Of a stretch of 64,000 nucleotides of DNA, positions 1-9,843 are shown piece after piece. Numbering within the stretch: the stretch's first letter is position 1; the number at the start of each line of letters is the position of its first letter. The DNA is taken from assembly GCF_023716565.1 (NCBI RefSeq), contig NZ_CP071849.1:744001-808000 (forward strand). The letters run 5' to 3'. Source of the stretch: Vibrio sp. SCSIO 43136. Lineage in GTDB: Bacteria > Pseudomonadota > Gammaproteobacteria > Enterobacterales > Vibrionaceae. The notes below the pieces were generated by a model. That model had not been told where the DNA came from. It saw only the letters and a program-made list of their open reading frames with translations, and ran no database searches. The position numbers were made by a program, and so were the translations under genes.

Positions 1-257
1 CATTTACTGTAGTTTGGGTTGGCTACTCAATGGCACCGAACCATAAATTACCAATCGCATTTGGAACATTTTTGCTTGGTGCTGCAATGGCTAGTTACCT
101 GCTGCAATACGCTGTCTATCCAGAGAGCTATCACGAAGTGGCTTATCAGCAGACTTTCCTACCACTGGCTTTGACTCTAATTGGTGGTTTACTAGGGCTG
201 ACTACGGTATCGATAAAGCAACATAAAATTAATAAAGAAGTACAAATTGAAGAATAA
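1..257 (+). CDS. C-terminal part of a membrane protein (5' end outside window)
   Basis: The reading frame is open from the first base of the window, so this is the 3' end of a longer gene; the ATG at 30 is internal or at most an alternative start. The visible 85 residues contain two hydrophobic segments (around LPIAFGTFLLGAAMASYLL and FLPLALTLIGGLLGL) separated by a short polar loop, then a charged cytoplasmic-type tail ending EVQIEE. This is an inner-membrane protein of unknown family. I do not recognise it from this fragment. Confidence 0.6.
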   Translation, partial: FTVVWVGYSMAPNHKLPIAFGTFLLGAAMASYLLQYAVYPESYHEVAYQQTFLPLALTLIGGLLGLTTVSIKQHKINKEVQIEE

Positions 258-577
258 TCATCTAGACTAAAAGTATGAGTTTTCTGCAACGGTTTCTTTT
301 GGGGCTACAAAGTTAGATCTGCATCACATTAAGTGTAAAAGGCCTGCAACTATCAGAGAATACATAATCTTATCTCTAGAAACAGAATGATAGCTTGTTA
401 TCATTTAAGGAAATAACACAGTACCGAGAGAGAATTTCGGTCATGATGAGTTTTTTAATACTGTTAACTCAGTTGGTTACGGTTCGAAAAGCTCAGAGGG
501 TAGGTGAATCAGTAGTTCCACAAACTAACCTAACGCTTACTTTCGTTGCCGCCCAAAAGGGCGGCACTTTTTTATCT
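258..577. other. Intergenic region, no confident gene
   Basis: No convincing gene. A short frame (395-610) runs through a strong rightward terminator and into the end of ybjQ, so I do not accept it as coding. The terminator at 547-574 lies nearly 300 bp after the upstream stop codon. A transcript with a long 3' untranslated part, or a small RNA ending there, is possible but is not shown by the sequence. Confidence 0.4.
547..574 (+). terminator. Rho-independent terminator
   Basis: A perfect 8-bp stem TGCCGCCC / GGGCGGCA with an AAAA loop is followed by ACTTTTTT. The T-run reads rightward, so it ends transcription entering from the left. Confidence 0.8.
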
Positions 578-898
578 TTATGCAACTACCACTGCGGTAC
601 CACTTGCTGAAACCATCAACATACCGTTATTTGAACCAAGCACTTCGTAATCGATATCTACGCCAACCACAGCGTTGGCACCTAGCTCTAGTGCTTTTTG
701 TGCCAACTCGTTAAGCGCAATCTCTCGAGCTCTTTGCAGTTCAGCTTCGTAAGTGGCAGAGCGACCACCAACAATATCTCGCAGCCCGGCAAACAGGTCT
801 TTGAATACATTCGCACCAAGTATGGCTTCACCCGCTATAACACCTTTGTATTGAGTGATTTTCTTGCCATCAACGCTTTGAGTCGTAGTTACAATCAT
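578..898 (-). CDS. ybjQ: YbjQ family protein (UPF0145, putative heavy-metal-binding)
   Basis: This 106-residue protein matches the YbjQ/DUF74 family over its full length: N-terminal [14 protein letters not shown] strand, the [16 protein letters not shown] segment, the GGRSATYE motif, and the C-terminal [13 protein letters not shown] core. Family members form small oligomeric rings of unknown function; metal binding has been suggested by name only. The start at 898 is preceded by AAGGAAATATT. The gene is followed leftward by an unrelated LysR gene on the same strand upstream, with 12 bp between them, so cotranscription is possible. Confidence 0.85.
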   Translation of the reverse strand: MIVTTTQSVDGKKITQYKGVIAGEAILGANVFKDLFAGLRDIVGGRSATYEAELQRAREIALNELAQKALELGANAVVGVDIDYEVLGSNNGMLMVSASGTAVVVA

Positions 899-910
899 AA
901 TATTTCCTTG

Positions 911-1810
911 TTAATCGATCGGGGCTGCATTTGCAGAGAACTCGGTTCTCAGCCAGTTTCTTAGCTTGAGTACAGATTCGGATTTAAGCAGGCGAGGGGC
1001 GCATGCAAAATAAAAATCATGTTCAGGGTTGGTGACAGGGCTACCCAATTCAACCAGCAAACCACTCGCAATGTCATCTCTTACAAACTGGCGGTGGGTG
1101 ACCAAGATGCCTAGTTTACGAATGGCCGCATGGACACCTTGCACTGAGGTAGAAAAGTTTAGACTCTTTTGCACTTTAGGTACGGTAAGCGATTTGTTGG
1201 AGCACCAAATATCCCAATCTGCTTTTCGTCTTGGATTATTGATAAAAATAGCAGGCAGTCGACGCAAAACATCTTCTAATCTCATTCTTGCATCTGCAAT
1301 GTCCGGGCTGGCGACAAGAATCAATTCATCGTCACTCAGTTTTTCACAGTAGTAGTCTTGCCAGTCATTAGGGTGTCCATGGATGATGGCGGCGTCAATG
1401 CCTTGTTGCTCCATGTCAAAACTGCCGACGAGGTTTGAAACCCGTATATCGATCTCAGGGGCGAATGCTTGAAAGTCGGACATGCGAGGTATCCACCAGT
1501 GCATGGCAAGTGAGGTGATCATGTTTAAGGTCAGTCGGTTACTGGTATGTTGCTGACGCATTAAACTGGTGGCATCTGATATTTGCTCAAGTGCAGGGGC
1601 AACCTTCTTATAATAGGCTTGTCCTTTGGCACTGAGGGTAACATTGCGACCCGAACGCACAAACAGCGGCTGCGCAAGATACTGCTCTAGCGTCTTGATC
1701 GATTGGCTTACGGCAGAGTGGCTCACATTAAGCCACTTTGCAGCTTCGGTCATGCTCCCAGTTTCTGCCACGGCGACGAAAGCGTACAGAGATTTTAATG
1801 GAATATTCAT
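911..1810 (-). CDS. LysR-family transcriptional regulator (GcvA-like)
   Basis: A 299-residue LysR regulator. The N-terminal winged helix-turn-helix is clear (residues about 4-62: SLYAFVAVAETGSMTEAAKWLNVS, then SAVSQSIKTLE), followed by a substrate-binding domain. The pattern of the effector domain (WWIPRMSDF, IDAAIIHG) resembles the GcvA/AmpR-like subgroup. It is divergent from the EamA transporter gene at 1903 with 92 bp between starts, the usual arrangement of a LysR regulator and its target. An inverted repeat with T-N11-A form lies in that gap. The ligand cannot be told from sequence. Confidence 0.88.
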   Translation of the reverse strand: MNIPLKSLYAFVAVAETGSMTEAAKWLNVSHSAVSQSIKTLEQYLAQPLFVRSGRNVTLSAKGQAYYKKVAPALEQISDATSLMRQQHTSNRLTLNMITSLAMHWWIPRMSDFQAFAPEIDIRVSNLVGSFDMEQQGIDAAIIHGHPNDWQDYYCEKLSDDELILVASPDIADARMRLEDVLRRLPAIFINNPRRKADWDIWCSNKSLTVPKVQKSLNFSTSVQGVHAAIRKLGILVTHRQFVRDDIASGLLVELGSPVTNPEHDFYFACAPRLLKSESVLKLRNWLRTEFSANAAPID

Positions 1811-1822
1811 ATGTAAGTTTTT

Positions 1823-1839
1823 TTAACAGAATGCGTTAA
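1823..1839. promoter_or_regulatory. Candidate LysR binding site
   Basis: A perfect inverted repeat TTAAC-N7-GTTAA lies between the divergent LysR and EamA genes, 13 bp upstream of the LysR start. It fits the T-N11-A form typical of LysR boxes. The assignment to this regulator rests on position only. Confidence 0.45.
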
Positions 1840-1902
1840 CTATAGTCGATATTTTTTTGTGCAACTGCGATCTAGAATTTAAAACAGATTAAGGAGTGCA
1901 GT

Positions 1903-2844
1903 ATGTCCAATAATTTTATCGCAACGATGCTGATGTTAGCGTCCACCTTGAGCCTTTCACTAACAGGGGTGTTCGCAAAGTTTCTCAGTGAGGAAATGAG
2001 CACTCAGCTTCATGCTTTCATTCGATTTATCTTGCCCGCGTTGGTGCTCATCTTACCCATGGTTCTCAACAGGATATCTCTGCCTCAAGCAGGAATGTGG
2101 CGCACCTTGATGATTCGGGCAGCATGCCTTGCCTCGTGCCAAGTCTGTTTTATTCATGCCATCGGCGAACTCACTCTTGTGGAAAGTATTGTCTTGTTTA
2201 GTACTGGGCCTCTGTTTATGCCAGTGTTAGAAAAAGTGATATTTGGCAATCAGGTCAAAGCGGTAACACTTGGGTGTTTATTCCTGACCTTTGTCGGGGT
2301 GTTATTTCTTGCTGGGGACGTGAGGACAGTTGAGTTGAAACCTGAGTTATTGCTGGGCCTTCTGGCGGGTGTATTTAATGCAGGATCTCAGGTGAGCCTA
2401 TTTCGTGCTAGTCAATACCAGCTCAGTAGTGTTGCGATTAACTTTTGGTGCTTCCTAATTGCAGCGGTGTTAATGTCACCGATGCTAATGATACTTGAGC
2501 TACCTAGCGGGGATTCACTCTTGCTGGACTTTCCATTTGAGCACAGCTTTATCTGGATTATGGCTTTTACAATGACATTAATGATCATTAACACCCAACT
2601 ATGTCGCTCTAAAGCCTATCGTTTAGTGAGCAGTGGTTCAGCGCTCGCCCCACTGATTTATACCAATCTAGTTTTCTCGCTCATTTGGCAATGGCTGCTA
2701 TTTGATGAAACGCTGACACCACAAAAATATCTGGGCCTTGCAATCATCGTTTCAGCGACATTAATCAACACCTTTTGGGGAAAGCTATCATTTCGATTTC
2801 AACTCAATGTAAACAATAATTCACCTGTAGAAAAACGGCAGTGA
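1903..2844 (+). CDS. EamA/DMT family transporter
   Basis: This 313-residue protein has about ten hydrophobic segments in two tandem five-helix halves, the drug/metabolite transporter (EamA) architecture. It starts with a helix [20 protein letters not shown]. The C-terminal half contains [20 protein letters not shown], a typical second-repeat helix pair. Members export or import amino acids, nucleotide sugars or metabolites; no substrate can be read here. The start has a strong AAGGAG six bases upstream. Probable target of the divergent LysR regulator. Confidence 0.85.
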   Translation: MSNNFIATMLMLASTLSLSLTGVFAKFLSEEMSTQLHAFIRFILPALVLILPMVLNRISLPQAGMWRTLMIRAACLASCQVCFIHAIGELTLVESIVLFSTGPLFMPVLEKVIFGNQVKAVTLGCLFLTFVGVLFLAGDVRTVELKPELLLGLLAGVFNAGSQVSLFRASQYQLSSVAINFWCFLIAAVLMSPMLMILELPSGDSLLLDFPFEHSFIWIMAFTMTLMIINTQLCRSKAYRLVSSGSALAPLIYTNLVFSLIWQWLLFDETLTPQKYLGLAIIVSATLINTFWGKLSFRFQLNVNNNSPVEKRQ

Positions 2845-2887
2845 TATACTCTCTGTCCTAATGATAAATAAGAACAAAGGACACAGG

Positions 2888-3631
2888 ATGCAGTTGTTGG
2901 TCGATACCCATACTCATACTTATGCGAGTGGGCATGCTTATAGTACGTTGATAGAGAACGCAAAATCAGCGAAGGAAAATGGGCTTAAGATGTTTTGCAC
3001 GACAGACCATACCGATTCCATGCCAGGCGCACCGCATTATTGGTTCTTTAGCAACCAACGAGTGCTGCCGCGATTTTTAGAAGGTGTTGCTGTTATTCGT
3101 GGTGCTGAGACCAATATTCTTAATATCGAAGGTGAAATCGACTTGCATCCATCCGTGGATCGTAACCTCGACTGGGTGATTGCGAGCTTTCATGAGCCTG
3201 TGTACCGCCCTGCCAATAAAGAAACTCATACGGAAACCCTGATCAATGTGATTCAATCGGGCCGAGTCGATGCATTAGGTCATTTGGGTAACCCGAATTT
3301 TGACTTCGATTACGAGTTAGTGATAGCTGAAGCGGTTAAACACAATGTCGCGATAGAGCTAAATAACACTTCGCTCACAGGCAACAGTCGTGTGGGAAGC
3401 GTGACACGATGCGAAGAAATAGCTCTGACAGCAAAAGCGCTCGGTGCCTTTATTACTACGGGTTCTGATGCACATTTCTGCCATGATTTAGGGAGGTTAT
3501 CTCTTGTGTCTGGGCTACTTAATAAAGTAAACATACCAACAGATAAAGTGATCACTCATACGCCGAGACAGTTTCTAGATTTTCTTGAACTACGTGGTCG
3601 AGCACCAATTGAGGAGTACGCAGAGCTATAG
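2888..3631 (+). CDS. ycdX: PHP-domain phosphatase, YcdX type
   Basis: A 247-residue PHP-family metal phosphatase. The N terminus [15 protein letters not shown] supplies metal-binding His residues 8, 10 and 16. Further motifs are [26 protein letters not shown] and GSDAHF. These match YcdX-like trinuclear-zinc phosphatases. I chose the ATG at 2888 because AAAGGA lies six bases upstream; an in-frame ATG at 2861 lacks a ribosome site and would add nine poorly conserved residues. The physiological substrate is unknown; the E. coli homologue has been linked to swarming. Confidence 0.85.
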   Translation: MQLLVDTHTHTYASGHAYSTLIENAKSAKENGLKMFCTTDHTDSMPGAPHYWFFSNQRVLPRFLEGVAVIRGAETNILNIEGEIDLHPSVDRNLDWVIASFHEPVYRPANKETHTETLINVIQSGRVDALGHLGNPNFDFDYELVIAEAVKHNVAIELNNTSLTGNSRVGSVTRCEEIALTAKALGAFITTGSDAHFCHDLGRLSLVSGLLNKVNIPTDKVITHTPRQFLDFLELRGRAPIEEYAEL

Positions 3632-3665
3632 CCTGCGAAGCAAATCGATTAGGTAAGATAAAAGA

Positions 3666-3690
3666 AAGGAGCGAAAATTCGCTCCTTTTT
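3666..3690. terminator. Bidirectional terminator between convergent genes
   Basis: A stem AAGGAGCGAA / TTCGCTCCTT with a two-base loop is followed by TTT on the + strand. It sits between the ends of the YcdX gene and the leftward phosphate-binding-like gene. Confidence 0.75.
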
Positions 3691-3694
3691 GCCG

Positions 3695-4105
3695 TTAAAA
3701 TTTGTAGAGCACTTTGACATCGCCTGTGAGGTTGGCTTCATCAACATAGCCAATCGCCGCTGGGTTACTGCTGACCTCTGCAATCACAGAAGGGAAGTCT
3801 GCCACTTCAATGGGCGCTTCTGCTTTACCTGTAAATACTAAGCGAGACCAAGCCGATTGAAGCTGGCTATCATTTCGGCCTGTCGCTTGGTCGTGGAAGG
3901 CCGCTTTATCTGCTGAGCCTGCAGCTAACTCGACAATCTGAGCCTTAGTACCATTTTTCAACTTGGTTTTCTTGCCCATAAATAGCTTTTTCACATCCGC
4001 TTTAGACAGTGAATCTACGCCACCAGCGTTACCAATCACGACCATGCCAGCGTTTGCACCGAAAGAGAGGGTTGCTGCTACGAGAAGTGTCATTATCTTT
4101 TTCAT
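3695..4105 (-). CDS. Short PstS-like periplasmic phosphate-binding-type protein
   Basis: A 136-residue exported protein. Residues 1-19 (MKKIMTLLVAATLSFGANA) are a Sec signal peptide. The rest resembles one lobe of PstS-like binding proteins: VVIGNAGGVDSLSKADVKKLFMGK at the start and AIGYVDEANLTGDVKVLYKF at the end. It is far shorter than true PstS (about 320 residues). Short proteins of this kind often stand beside porins or chemoreceptors. It starts 12 bp after the porin stop with AAGGAG upstream, so it is probably in one operon with porin and chemoreceptor. Confidence 0.75.
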   Translation of the reverse strand: MKKIMTLLVAATLSFGANAGMVVIGNAGGVDSLSKADVKKLFMGKKTKLKNGTKAQIVELAAGSADKAAFHDQATGRNDSQLQSAWSRLVFTGKAEAPIEVADFPSVIAEVSSNPAAIGYVDEANLTGDVKVLYKF

Positions 4106-4117
4106 CGTGATCTCTCC

Positions 4118-5203
4118 TTAGAATACGAAGTCTAGTGATGCGCCATAAACATAGCTAGAGTCATAGATAGGCTGTCCGGTTGTCGTGTTGAGGTTGCTTG
4201 TTAAGCCGCCCGTTGTGTCTTTGTAGTCTACATACGTTGCATCGACTTTAAGAGCCATTGCTTGCGCAAAATCCCAACGGATGCCCAGCGAATAGCTTTG
4301 ACGTTGGAAGCTTAACGACTGGAATAAAGTGTTTTCACGTTCATCATCATCGCTTGACTTAATGTACCCATAAGAGACATATGGCATCACCTCATCGATA
4401 CGATAGCCCGCTAGTGCAAACACTGAGTTTACGTCAGGGAAGGTATCCTCTAGTTTCATTTGCATGCCTTCTACAATAAGTAATGCATCGCCGTTATCGT
4501 ATTGAGCGCCGATTGAGCCAAAGGTGGCTTTCTTGTCATCAAGTAGTAATTGGCCAGTTGTATCACTGCCTGAAAAGCTACTTTGCGCAGTCGCAAATGA
4601 GCCACGTAGAGTAATGTCGTCAATGTACCAATGTGCGGTCAAACCAAATAGTTGGTTTAAATCTACCTCACCATAAGTTGAGTCACGTTCTTCTACTTGA
4701 GAGATACCAGCAAGAGGCTGTAGTTGAAGAGTTGTTTCGCCGATATCAAATGGGATAAGTAGGTCAGCGCCTGTGTAGTTGTTGACGATGATATGTTCAT
4801 ATACTTCCTGTGATGGACGGATCATCGGGTAGGCGTAACCAAGGTCTAGGTAGTCTGAGTACATGAAGATCGGCGTGCGCATCTTACCTGCACGTGCGGT
4901 GACTTGACCCAATTCGTAAGTGACATAAGCCACTTCGATGCTTGGATCGAAATTGTATCGACCATTTGCGACCAGTTGAGTCGTAAATTTAGCGTCATCA
5001 TTGATGTCGAAATCAAATTGGATACCCGCTTTGGTGCCTCGTTTGGTATCAAAACGTTCGCTGGTATAACCTGCATATCCTGCATCATTGTTTGATTTAC
5101 CGATAGCAACGGAACCAAATCCGCTGATGCTAATGTCTTCCAAGCCCGCCGCATTGGCGGTGCAAGCGAAACCTACGAGGGCTGCAACCACTGTCTTTTT
5201 CAT
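4118..5203 (-). CDS. Outer-membrane porin
   Basis: A 361-residue beta-barrel protein. A signal peptide (MKKTVVAALVGFACTANA) precedes alternating amphipathic strands typical of a gammaproteobacterial trimeric porin, ending in YVYGASLDFVF with the C-terminal Phe needed for BAM recognition. An N-terminal extension in the same frame (26 residues) is excluded: the ATG at 5203 has CCGGAGAAACT directly upstream and begins the signal peptide. It lies between a chemoreceptor gene and a phosphate-binding-like gene, all leftward. Substrate selectivity is not evident. Confidence 0.82.
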   Translation of the reverse strand: MKKTVVAALVGFACTANAAGLEDISISGFGSVAIGKSNNDAGYAGYTSERFDTKRGTKAGIQFDFDINDDAKFTTQLVANGRYNFDPSIEVAYVTYELGQVTARAGKMRTPIFMYSDYLDLGYAYPMIRPSQEVYEHIIVNNYTGADLLIPFDIGETTLQLQPLAGISQVEERDSTYGEVDLNQLFGLTAHWYIDDITLRGSFATAQSSFSGSDTTGQLLLDDKKATFGSIGAQYDNGDALLIVEGMQMKLEDTFPDVNSVFALAGYRIDEVMPYVSYGYIKSSDDDERENTLFQSLSFQRQSYSLGIRWDFAQAMALKVDATYVDYKDTTGGLTSNLNTTTGQPIYDSSYVYGASLDFVF

Positions 5204-5293
5204 AGTTTCTCCGGTTATTTTATTGTTTTTAGGCGTGACAAAGCCCCGAGCCGCTGCAAGCAGCACTCTATGCAAAGTCACTTTTTCGTATTT

Positions 5294-6907
5294 TTAACTT
5301 ACTTTAAACCTGCTGCTGAGCTCAGACAGGTTGGCGGTAATTCGATTGATGTTTTGGGCAACGGCGTCAACTTCAGAAACGCTATTAGCGGTTCCTTGCG
5401 CCATTTCTCGAATGTCTTTAAGAAACTCTTCGAGCTTAGCGGATGTTTGTTCTTGCTCTTCTGTAGCAGAGGCGATCATGCTGTTGCCTTGGCTGATCTC
5501 CGAGACATCGGTGGTGATTTTGCGTAGGGACTCTTCGGCAATGACGGACGTTTCTACGCAGCTTTCAGCTTTGTTGGCACTTTCAGTAATAATGGAAGAA
5601 GCGGTCTTTGCTTGCTCTTGAAGTTGGTGAAGAACGGTTTGAATTTCTTGAGTAGAGGTTTGGGTGCGTGAGGCTAGGGTGCGAACTTCGTCAGCAACGA
5701 CGGCAAAGCCACGTCCTTGCTCTCCAGCACGAGCCGCTTCAATGGCTGCGTTTAGGGCAAGCAAATTGGTTTGCTCGGCTATTGCGCTGATTGAATCTAG
5801 AATCGACCCGGCACTTTGTGTGCTTTCATCAAGCTGTTTAACCACATCCGATGCATTTCTTACGTCGCCTGTTAGCTCTTTGATGGCGTCGATGGTTTTT
5901 TGAACTTGTTGTTCACCTTGGTGTGCTTGCTGTTTGGCACTGCTGGCAAACTCTGAGTTGTCGTTGGCACTTTGAGAAACACTTCTTGCCGATTCAAAAA
6001 GCTGACTGAGTGAGTGAGAAACTTCTTCAATTGCATTGTGCTGCTCAACAGACATGCTCTGGGTTGATTGGCTGTTATCCACCAATGTTGTAGAAATGGT
6101 TTGCAGATCACCCACGTTAGAGATGGTGTTATTAACGTTTCCAGCCAATTGTTCGACGAATGAGTTAAAATCTTCGACCAACGGTTTTAGTTCATCATTT
6201 CTTTCATGTACCAGTCGAGCGGTTAGGTCACCGTCACCTTCTGCAATGTCATGCATCTTATCGCTAATCGCACGTATGTCTTTACGTATGCCGCGAATTA
6301 CAATCCACGCTACTAACGCAATAATAAGCAGTGCGACGGCACTGAGCGTATTCATATAGCCACTCGCCATTTTGTTACTGCCTTCGAGATCTGTTACCGA
6401 AATCTCGAAATCCTTTTTTCGTGCATCGCTAAATAGCTGAGCTTCTTCAATTAAAGTTTTAAGGATCTGGTTGCTTTGCGCTGCTAGCTTTCCTGCTTCA
6501 CCGAGGCTAATCTCTTCATCGATCATTCCCTGTGCAATTCGATAAGCCAGCTCAAAGTACTCGGTTGAGCCCTTTTCTAAAGGAGTGATTTTGTCAGTGA
6601 GGTTTGGGAGCAGTTGTTTCTGGAGAGTAAAGTTTTGGATGATTTGGTCGAAGGTTTCTCTGTTTAACTCGAGTAACTCTTCGTCACCAATGGTTACTGC
6701 TAAGTTGAACCTCTCGGCAAGTTGTTCAATAAGAACACGGTTTACCGACGCTGAGTTCATCACCGGATAGAGCACTTTTTCGATATCACTTACTTGGTGG
6801 GTATTCGCTCTAAGCGCAGTAGCACCAACATATACAACACTTATAAAACCAATCAAAGAGATGAGGCAGAGGGCAATTATCCGATTTTTTATAGACAGCG
6901 ACAGCAT
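5294..6907 (-). CDS. Methyl-accepting chemotaxis protein
   Basis: A 537-residue transmembrane chemoreceptor. TM1 is about residues 8-30, a periplasmic helical sensor spans 31-185, TM2 is 186-206, and a HAMP domain follows (about 205-258). The signalling domain carries the near-invariant hairpin tip around residues 378-412 ([19 protein letters not shown]). No C-terminal CheR/CheB tether pentapeptide is present; it ends SSRFKVS. It is the first gene of a leftward cluster with porin and a phosphate-binding-like protein, so the three may sense and take up the same anion. That link is inferred from gene order only. Confidence 0.9.
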   Translation of the reverse strand: MLSLSIKNRIIALCLISLIGFISVVYVGATALRANTHQVSDIEKVLYPVMNSASVNRVLIEQLAERFNLAVTIGDEELLELNRETFDQIIQNFTLQKQLLPNLTDKITPLEKGSTEYFELAYRIAQGMIDEEISLGEAGKLAAQSNQILKTLIEEAQLFSDARKKDFEISVTDLEGSNKMASGYMNTLSAVALLIIALVAWIVIRGIRKDIRAISDKMHDIAEGDGDLTARLVHERNDELKPLVEDFNSFVEQLAGNVNNTISNVGDLQTISTTLVDNSQSTQSMSVEQHNAIEEVSHSLSQLFESARSVSQSANDNSEFASSAKQQAHQGEQQVQKTIDAIKELTGDVRNASDVVKQLDESTQSAGSILDSISAIAEQTNLLALNAAIEAARAGEQGRGFAVVADEVRTLASRTQTSTQEIQTVLHQLQEQAKTASSIITESANKAESCVETSVIAEESLRKITTDVSEISQGNSMIASATEEQEQTSAKLEEFLKDIREMAQGTANSVSEVDAVAQNINRITANLSELSSRFKVS

Positions 6908-7117
6908 AAAGAACCTATGTAATTATTTTGTTAATTTTTATAGATATTAAAGTTAGTGTAATCGCACTATTGATACATTAAAAAGCAGGAGAAGTAGTTT
7001 TTGTGATAGAAGTCCGACCAGTTAGTTTAAAAACGCAAAAAGTCGCCTCCAATCACAAAAGCTGCAATTGGAGCTGATGGGGAGCTGGAAGTTGTAGATG
7101 TTGAGCTTTAGGTGTAA

Positions 7118-7501
7118 TTAAACCTGATACAACTCTAGAGGTAAGTCATCTGGGTCTTTGAAAAAGGTAAACGCTTTTCCAGTTAATTCATCGATGCGAA
7201 TTGGCTCTACGTCAATACCTTGTGCTTCTAGGTAAGCTTTAAACTGTTCGACGCTGTCGACTTGAAAGGCGAGGTGACGAAGTCCCTGAGCTTCTGGGCG
7301 TGATGGCCGTGATGGCGGGTTTGGAAAAGAAAAAAGTTCTATTTGCGCACCGTCTGGAAGGCGTAAATCAAGTTTGTAGGAATCTCTGGCTTCTCGGTAG
7401 GTTTCCTCAATGATATCCAACTTCAACACTTCAGTATAGAAGCGCTTAGATACCCCATAATCTGAGGCGATAATGGCGACGTGATGAATTCCTTTTAGCA
7501 C
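7118..7501 (-). CDS. gloA2: VOC/glyoxalase family protein (GloA2/YaeR type)
   Basis: A 127-residue vicinal-oxygen-chelate protein. It starts GIHHVAIIASDYGVSKRFY and ends DPDDLPLELYQV, with the HLAFQVD strand in the middle: the standard two beta-alpha-beta-beta-beta modules with metal ligands His5 or His6, the central His and the final Glu. It matches YaeR/GloA2 in length and motifs. The actual reaction of this subgroup is not settled. It follows the LysR gene at 7517 by 15 bp in the same direction. Confidence 0.78.
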   Translation of the reverse strand: MLKGIHHVAIIASDYGVSKRFYTEVLKLDIIEETYREARDSYKLDLRLPDGAQIELFSFPNPPSRPSRPEAQGLRHLAFQVDSVEQFKAYLEAQGIDVEPIRIDELTGKAFTFFKDPDDLPLELYQV

Positions 7502-7516
7502 CGAAAGCTCCTTGTT

Positions 7517-8428
7517 CTAATTGGTCAGTTTTTCATTGAAGTAGTCGATAAAAGCCCGTAGCCGTGCTGGCATGTACTTGGTCTGGGCATATTGCATGGC
7601 AACAGCTCCATGATAGTTACTCTTTATGGTCCAATCTTCAAGGACTGGGATCACGCTGCCTTGTGTCAGTGCGTTTTTGATGACGAAGTCATGAAAGATC
7701 CCAATGCCTAAGCCATCTAACACCCCTTTCAATCGTAATTGAGATTGATTGACGGCGTAGCGTCCGCTGACTTCTATGGTGTGGAGCTCTTCATCCTTAA
7801 TAAATTCCCACTGGTTATCGTTGCTTTGCTCTGCGAGGTACAGACATTGATGATCAAGTAAATCTTGTGGATGAGTGGGCAAACCATGGGTTTGTGCATA
7901 CTCAGGACTGGCACACAAAACTAAATCAGTTTTGCTAATTTCCTTCATGATTAAATTTTCATCCGGTGTATCGGTGAGCATAAAAGCCACGTCAATGCGC
8001 TGTTGGAAAAGGTCAATATGCCCATCGACCGCTCTTAGCTTAAGCTCGAGTTCTGGGTAGCGAGTTAAAAAAGGCAGGATATGAGGCTGAAGTACCGAGT
8101 TTAGAAACGCCTCTGGTGCCGCTACGGTAATGGAACCTGATACTTCATCGTGGTCCATTTGAGACATTTCAACCGCCTGTTTAGCGGCATTGAACATTAC
8201 TAAGCTCTGATCGTAAATCTTTTGCCCAGTTTGGGTGATTTGCAGCCGTCTTGTCGTGCGCTCAAACAGCTTGACTGAAAGTGATTGTTCAAGTCGCGAG
8301 ATAAGTTTGCTTAAAGCGGATGGTGTCACATTGAGTTGTTTTGCCGCCGCCGTAAAACTGCCTTGATCTACGACTACAATAAATGAGGCGAGATCAGGCA
8401 GCAGCGGGATCAGTTGGTTGTCTTGCAT
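7517..8428 (-). CDS. LysR-family transcriptional regulator
   Basis: A LysR regulator with N-terminal helix-turn-helix (FIVVVDQGSFTAAAKQLNVT then PSALSKLISRLE) and C-terminal effector domain. The frame extends upstream to a GTG at 8491 and an ATG at 8461. The ATG at 8428 gives 303 residues, the usual family length, but no start has a clear ribosome site, so the 5' end is uncertain. It is divergent from kbl-tdh and just upstream of the VOC gene. Regulation of kbl-tdh is possible from position but not shown. Confidence 0.83.
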   Translation of the reverse strand: MQDNQLIPLLPDLASFIVVVDQGSFTAAAKQLNVTPSALSKLISRLEQSLSVKLFERTTRRLQITQTGQKIYDQSLVMFNAAKQAVEMSQMDHDEVSGSITVAAPEAFLNSVLQPHILPFLTRYPELELKLRAVDGHIDLFQQRIDVAFMLTDTPDENLIMKEISKTDLVLCASPEYAQTHGLPTHPQDLLDHQCLYLAEQSNDNQWEFIKDEELHTIEVSGRYAVNQSQLRLKGVLDGLGIGIFHDFVIKNALTQGSVIPVLEDWTIKSNYHGAVAMQYAQTKYMPARLRAFIDYFNEKLTN

Positions 8429-8646
8429 AGGATCGAGGTGCTTTGTTGGATTAAACCCCATTATAGCGTCAAATATGTGAACTTGATGCACTTTTAATCA
8501 TTATTTGTGCCTTAGATTCATTAATGTTTTTCCTAACAGGGCGCTAATCTAAACATAATAGATGGATTAGTATTTGGTTAAATCATATAGAGAACCAATG
8601 GGCTGTAACCCTTGGTGCACAAGTAACCAATAAAAAGGATCGAGAT

Positions 8647-9843
8647 ATGTCTTCTGCCTTTTACAACCAAATTCAGAACCAGCTTGAAGAAGTAAAACAA
8701 GAGGGTTTGTACAAATCAGAGCGAGTGATCACTTCACAACAGCAAGCGGCGGTTGCCATCTCTACTGGCCAAGAAGTATTAAACTTCTGTGCAAATAACT
8801 ACCTAGGCTTGGCGAATCACCCTGCGTTGATTGAAGCAGGCAAAGCAGGTATGGACAGCAACGGCTTCGGCATGGCGTCAGTACGCTTTATCTGTGGTAC
8901 CCAAGATATTCATAAAGAGCTTGAGCAAAAGCTGTCTACCTTCCTAGGTAAAGAAGACACGATTCTTTACACCTCTTGTTTCGATGCGAATACAGGTTTG
9001 TTCGAAACCATCCTTGGTAAAGAAGACGCAATCATTTCTGATGCACTTAACCACGCCTCAATCATTGATGGTGTCCGTCTTTGTAAAGCGATGCGTTACC
9101 GCTACGCAAACAATGATATGGCTGAGCTAGAAGCACAACTTATTGCTGCAACTGAAGCTGGTGCTCGTCACAAGCTGATTGTGACTGACGGTGTGTTCTC
9201 TATGGATGGTGTGGTTGCTAACCTGCCAGCAATTTGTGACCTTGCTGATAAGTACGATGCACTGGTTATGGTCGATGACTCGCACGCAGTAGGTTTCATG
9301 GGCGAAACCGGCGCAGGTACACCTGAATTCCATGACGTGGTTGATCGCATTGATATCATTACAGGTACTCTTGGTAAAGCGATGGGTGGCGCATCAGGCG
9401 GTTACACATCTGGTAAGAAAGAGGTGATTGATTGGTTACGTCAACGCTCTCGTCCATACTTGTTCTCTAACTCTGTCGCTCCTGCGATCGTTAATGCTTC
9501 TATCCGTGTATTGGATCTGCTCCAAGAAAGTGGCGAGCTACGTACTCACCTTTGGGAAAACGCTGCGCACTTCCGTACTCGTATGAGTGAAGCTGGCTTT
9601 ACCTTAGCTGGTGCAGATCATGCCATTATTCCAATCATGCTGGGTGATGCAAAAGTTGCTGCTGAGTTTGCCGAGCGTGCACTAGAGAAAGGTATTTATG
9701 TGGTTGGATTCTCTTTCCCTGTTGTACCTAAAGGCCAAGCGCGTATTCGTACGCAAATGTCTGCAGCACATAGCCGTGAACAACTAGATCGTGCTATCGA
9801 TGTATTTATCGAAGTGGGCACCGACATGGGAGTGATCAGCTAA
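8647..9843 (+). CDS. kbl: Glycine C-acetyltransferase (2-amino-3-ketobutyrate CoA ligase)
   Basis: A 398-residue fold-type I PLP enzyme that cleaves 2-amino-3-ketobutyrate with CoA to give glycine and acetyl-CoA, the second step of threonine degradation. The PLP lysine is Lys244 in [13 protein letters not shown]; the cofactor-ring motif VDDSHAVGF is at 209-217. Length and active-site numbering match E. coli Kbl. AAAAGGATCGAG precedes the ATG. The stop codon overlaps the tdh start (TAATG), so the two genes are translationally coupled. Confidence 0.97.
   Translation: MSSAFYNQIQNQLEEVKQEGLYKSERVITSQQQAAVAISTGQEVLNFCANNYLGLANHPALIEAGKAGMDSNGFGMASVRFICGTQDIHKELEQKLSTFLGKEDTILYTSCFDANTGLFETILGKEDAIISDALNHASIIDGVRLCKAMRYRYANNDMAELEAQLIAATEAGARHKLIVTDGVFSMDGVVANLPAICDLADKYDALVMVDDSHAVGFMGETGAGTPEFHDVVDRIDIITGTLGKAMGGASGGYTSGKKEVIDWLRQRSRPYLFSNSVAPAIVNASIRVLDLLQESGELRTHLWENAAHFRTRMSEAGFTLAGADHAIIPIMLGDAKVAAEFAERALEKGIYVVGFSFPVVPKGQARIRTQMSAAHSREQLDRAIDVFIEVGTDMGVIS

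Noticed and set aside
395..610. 71-residue frame after the first gene
   Set aside because: It runs through a strong terminator and into the end of ybjQ on the other strand, has no clear ribosome site and a composition unlike a protein.
5270..5527. Frames antisense to the chemoreceptor and porin genes
   Set aside because: They mirror strong genes on the other strand and carry no protein features.
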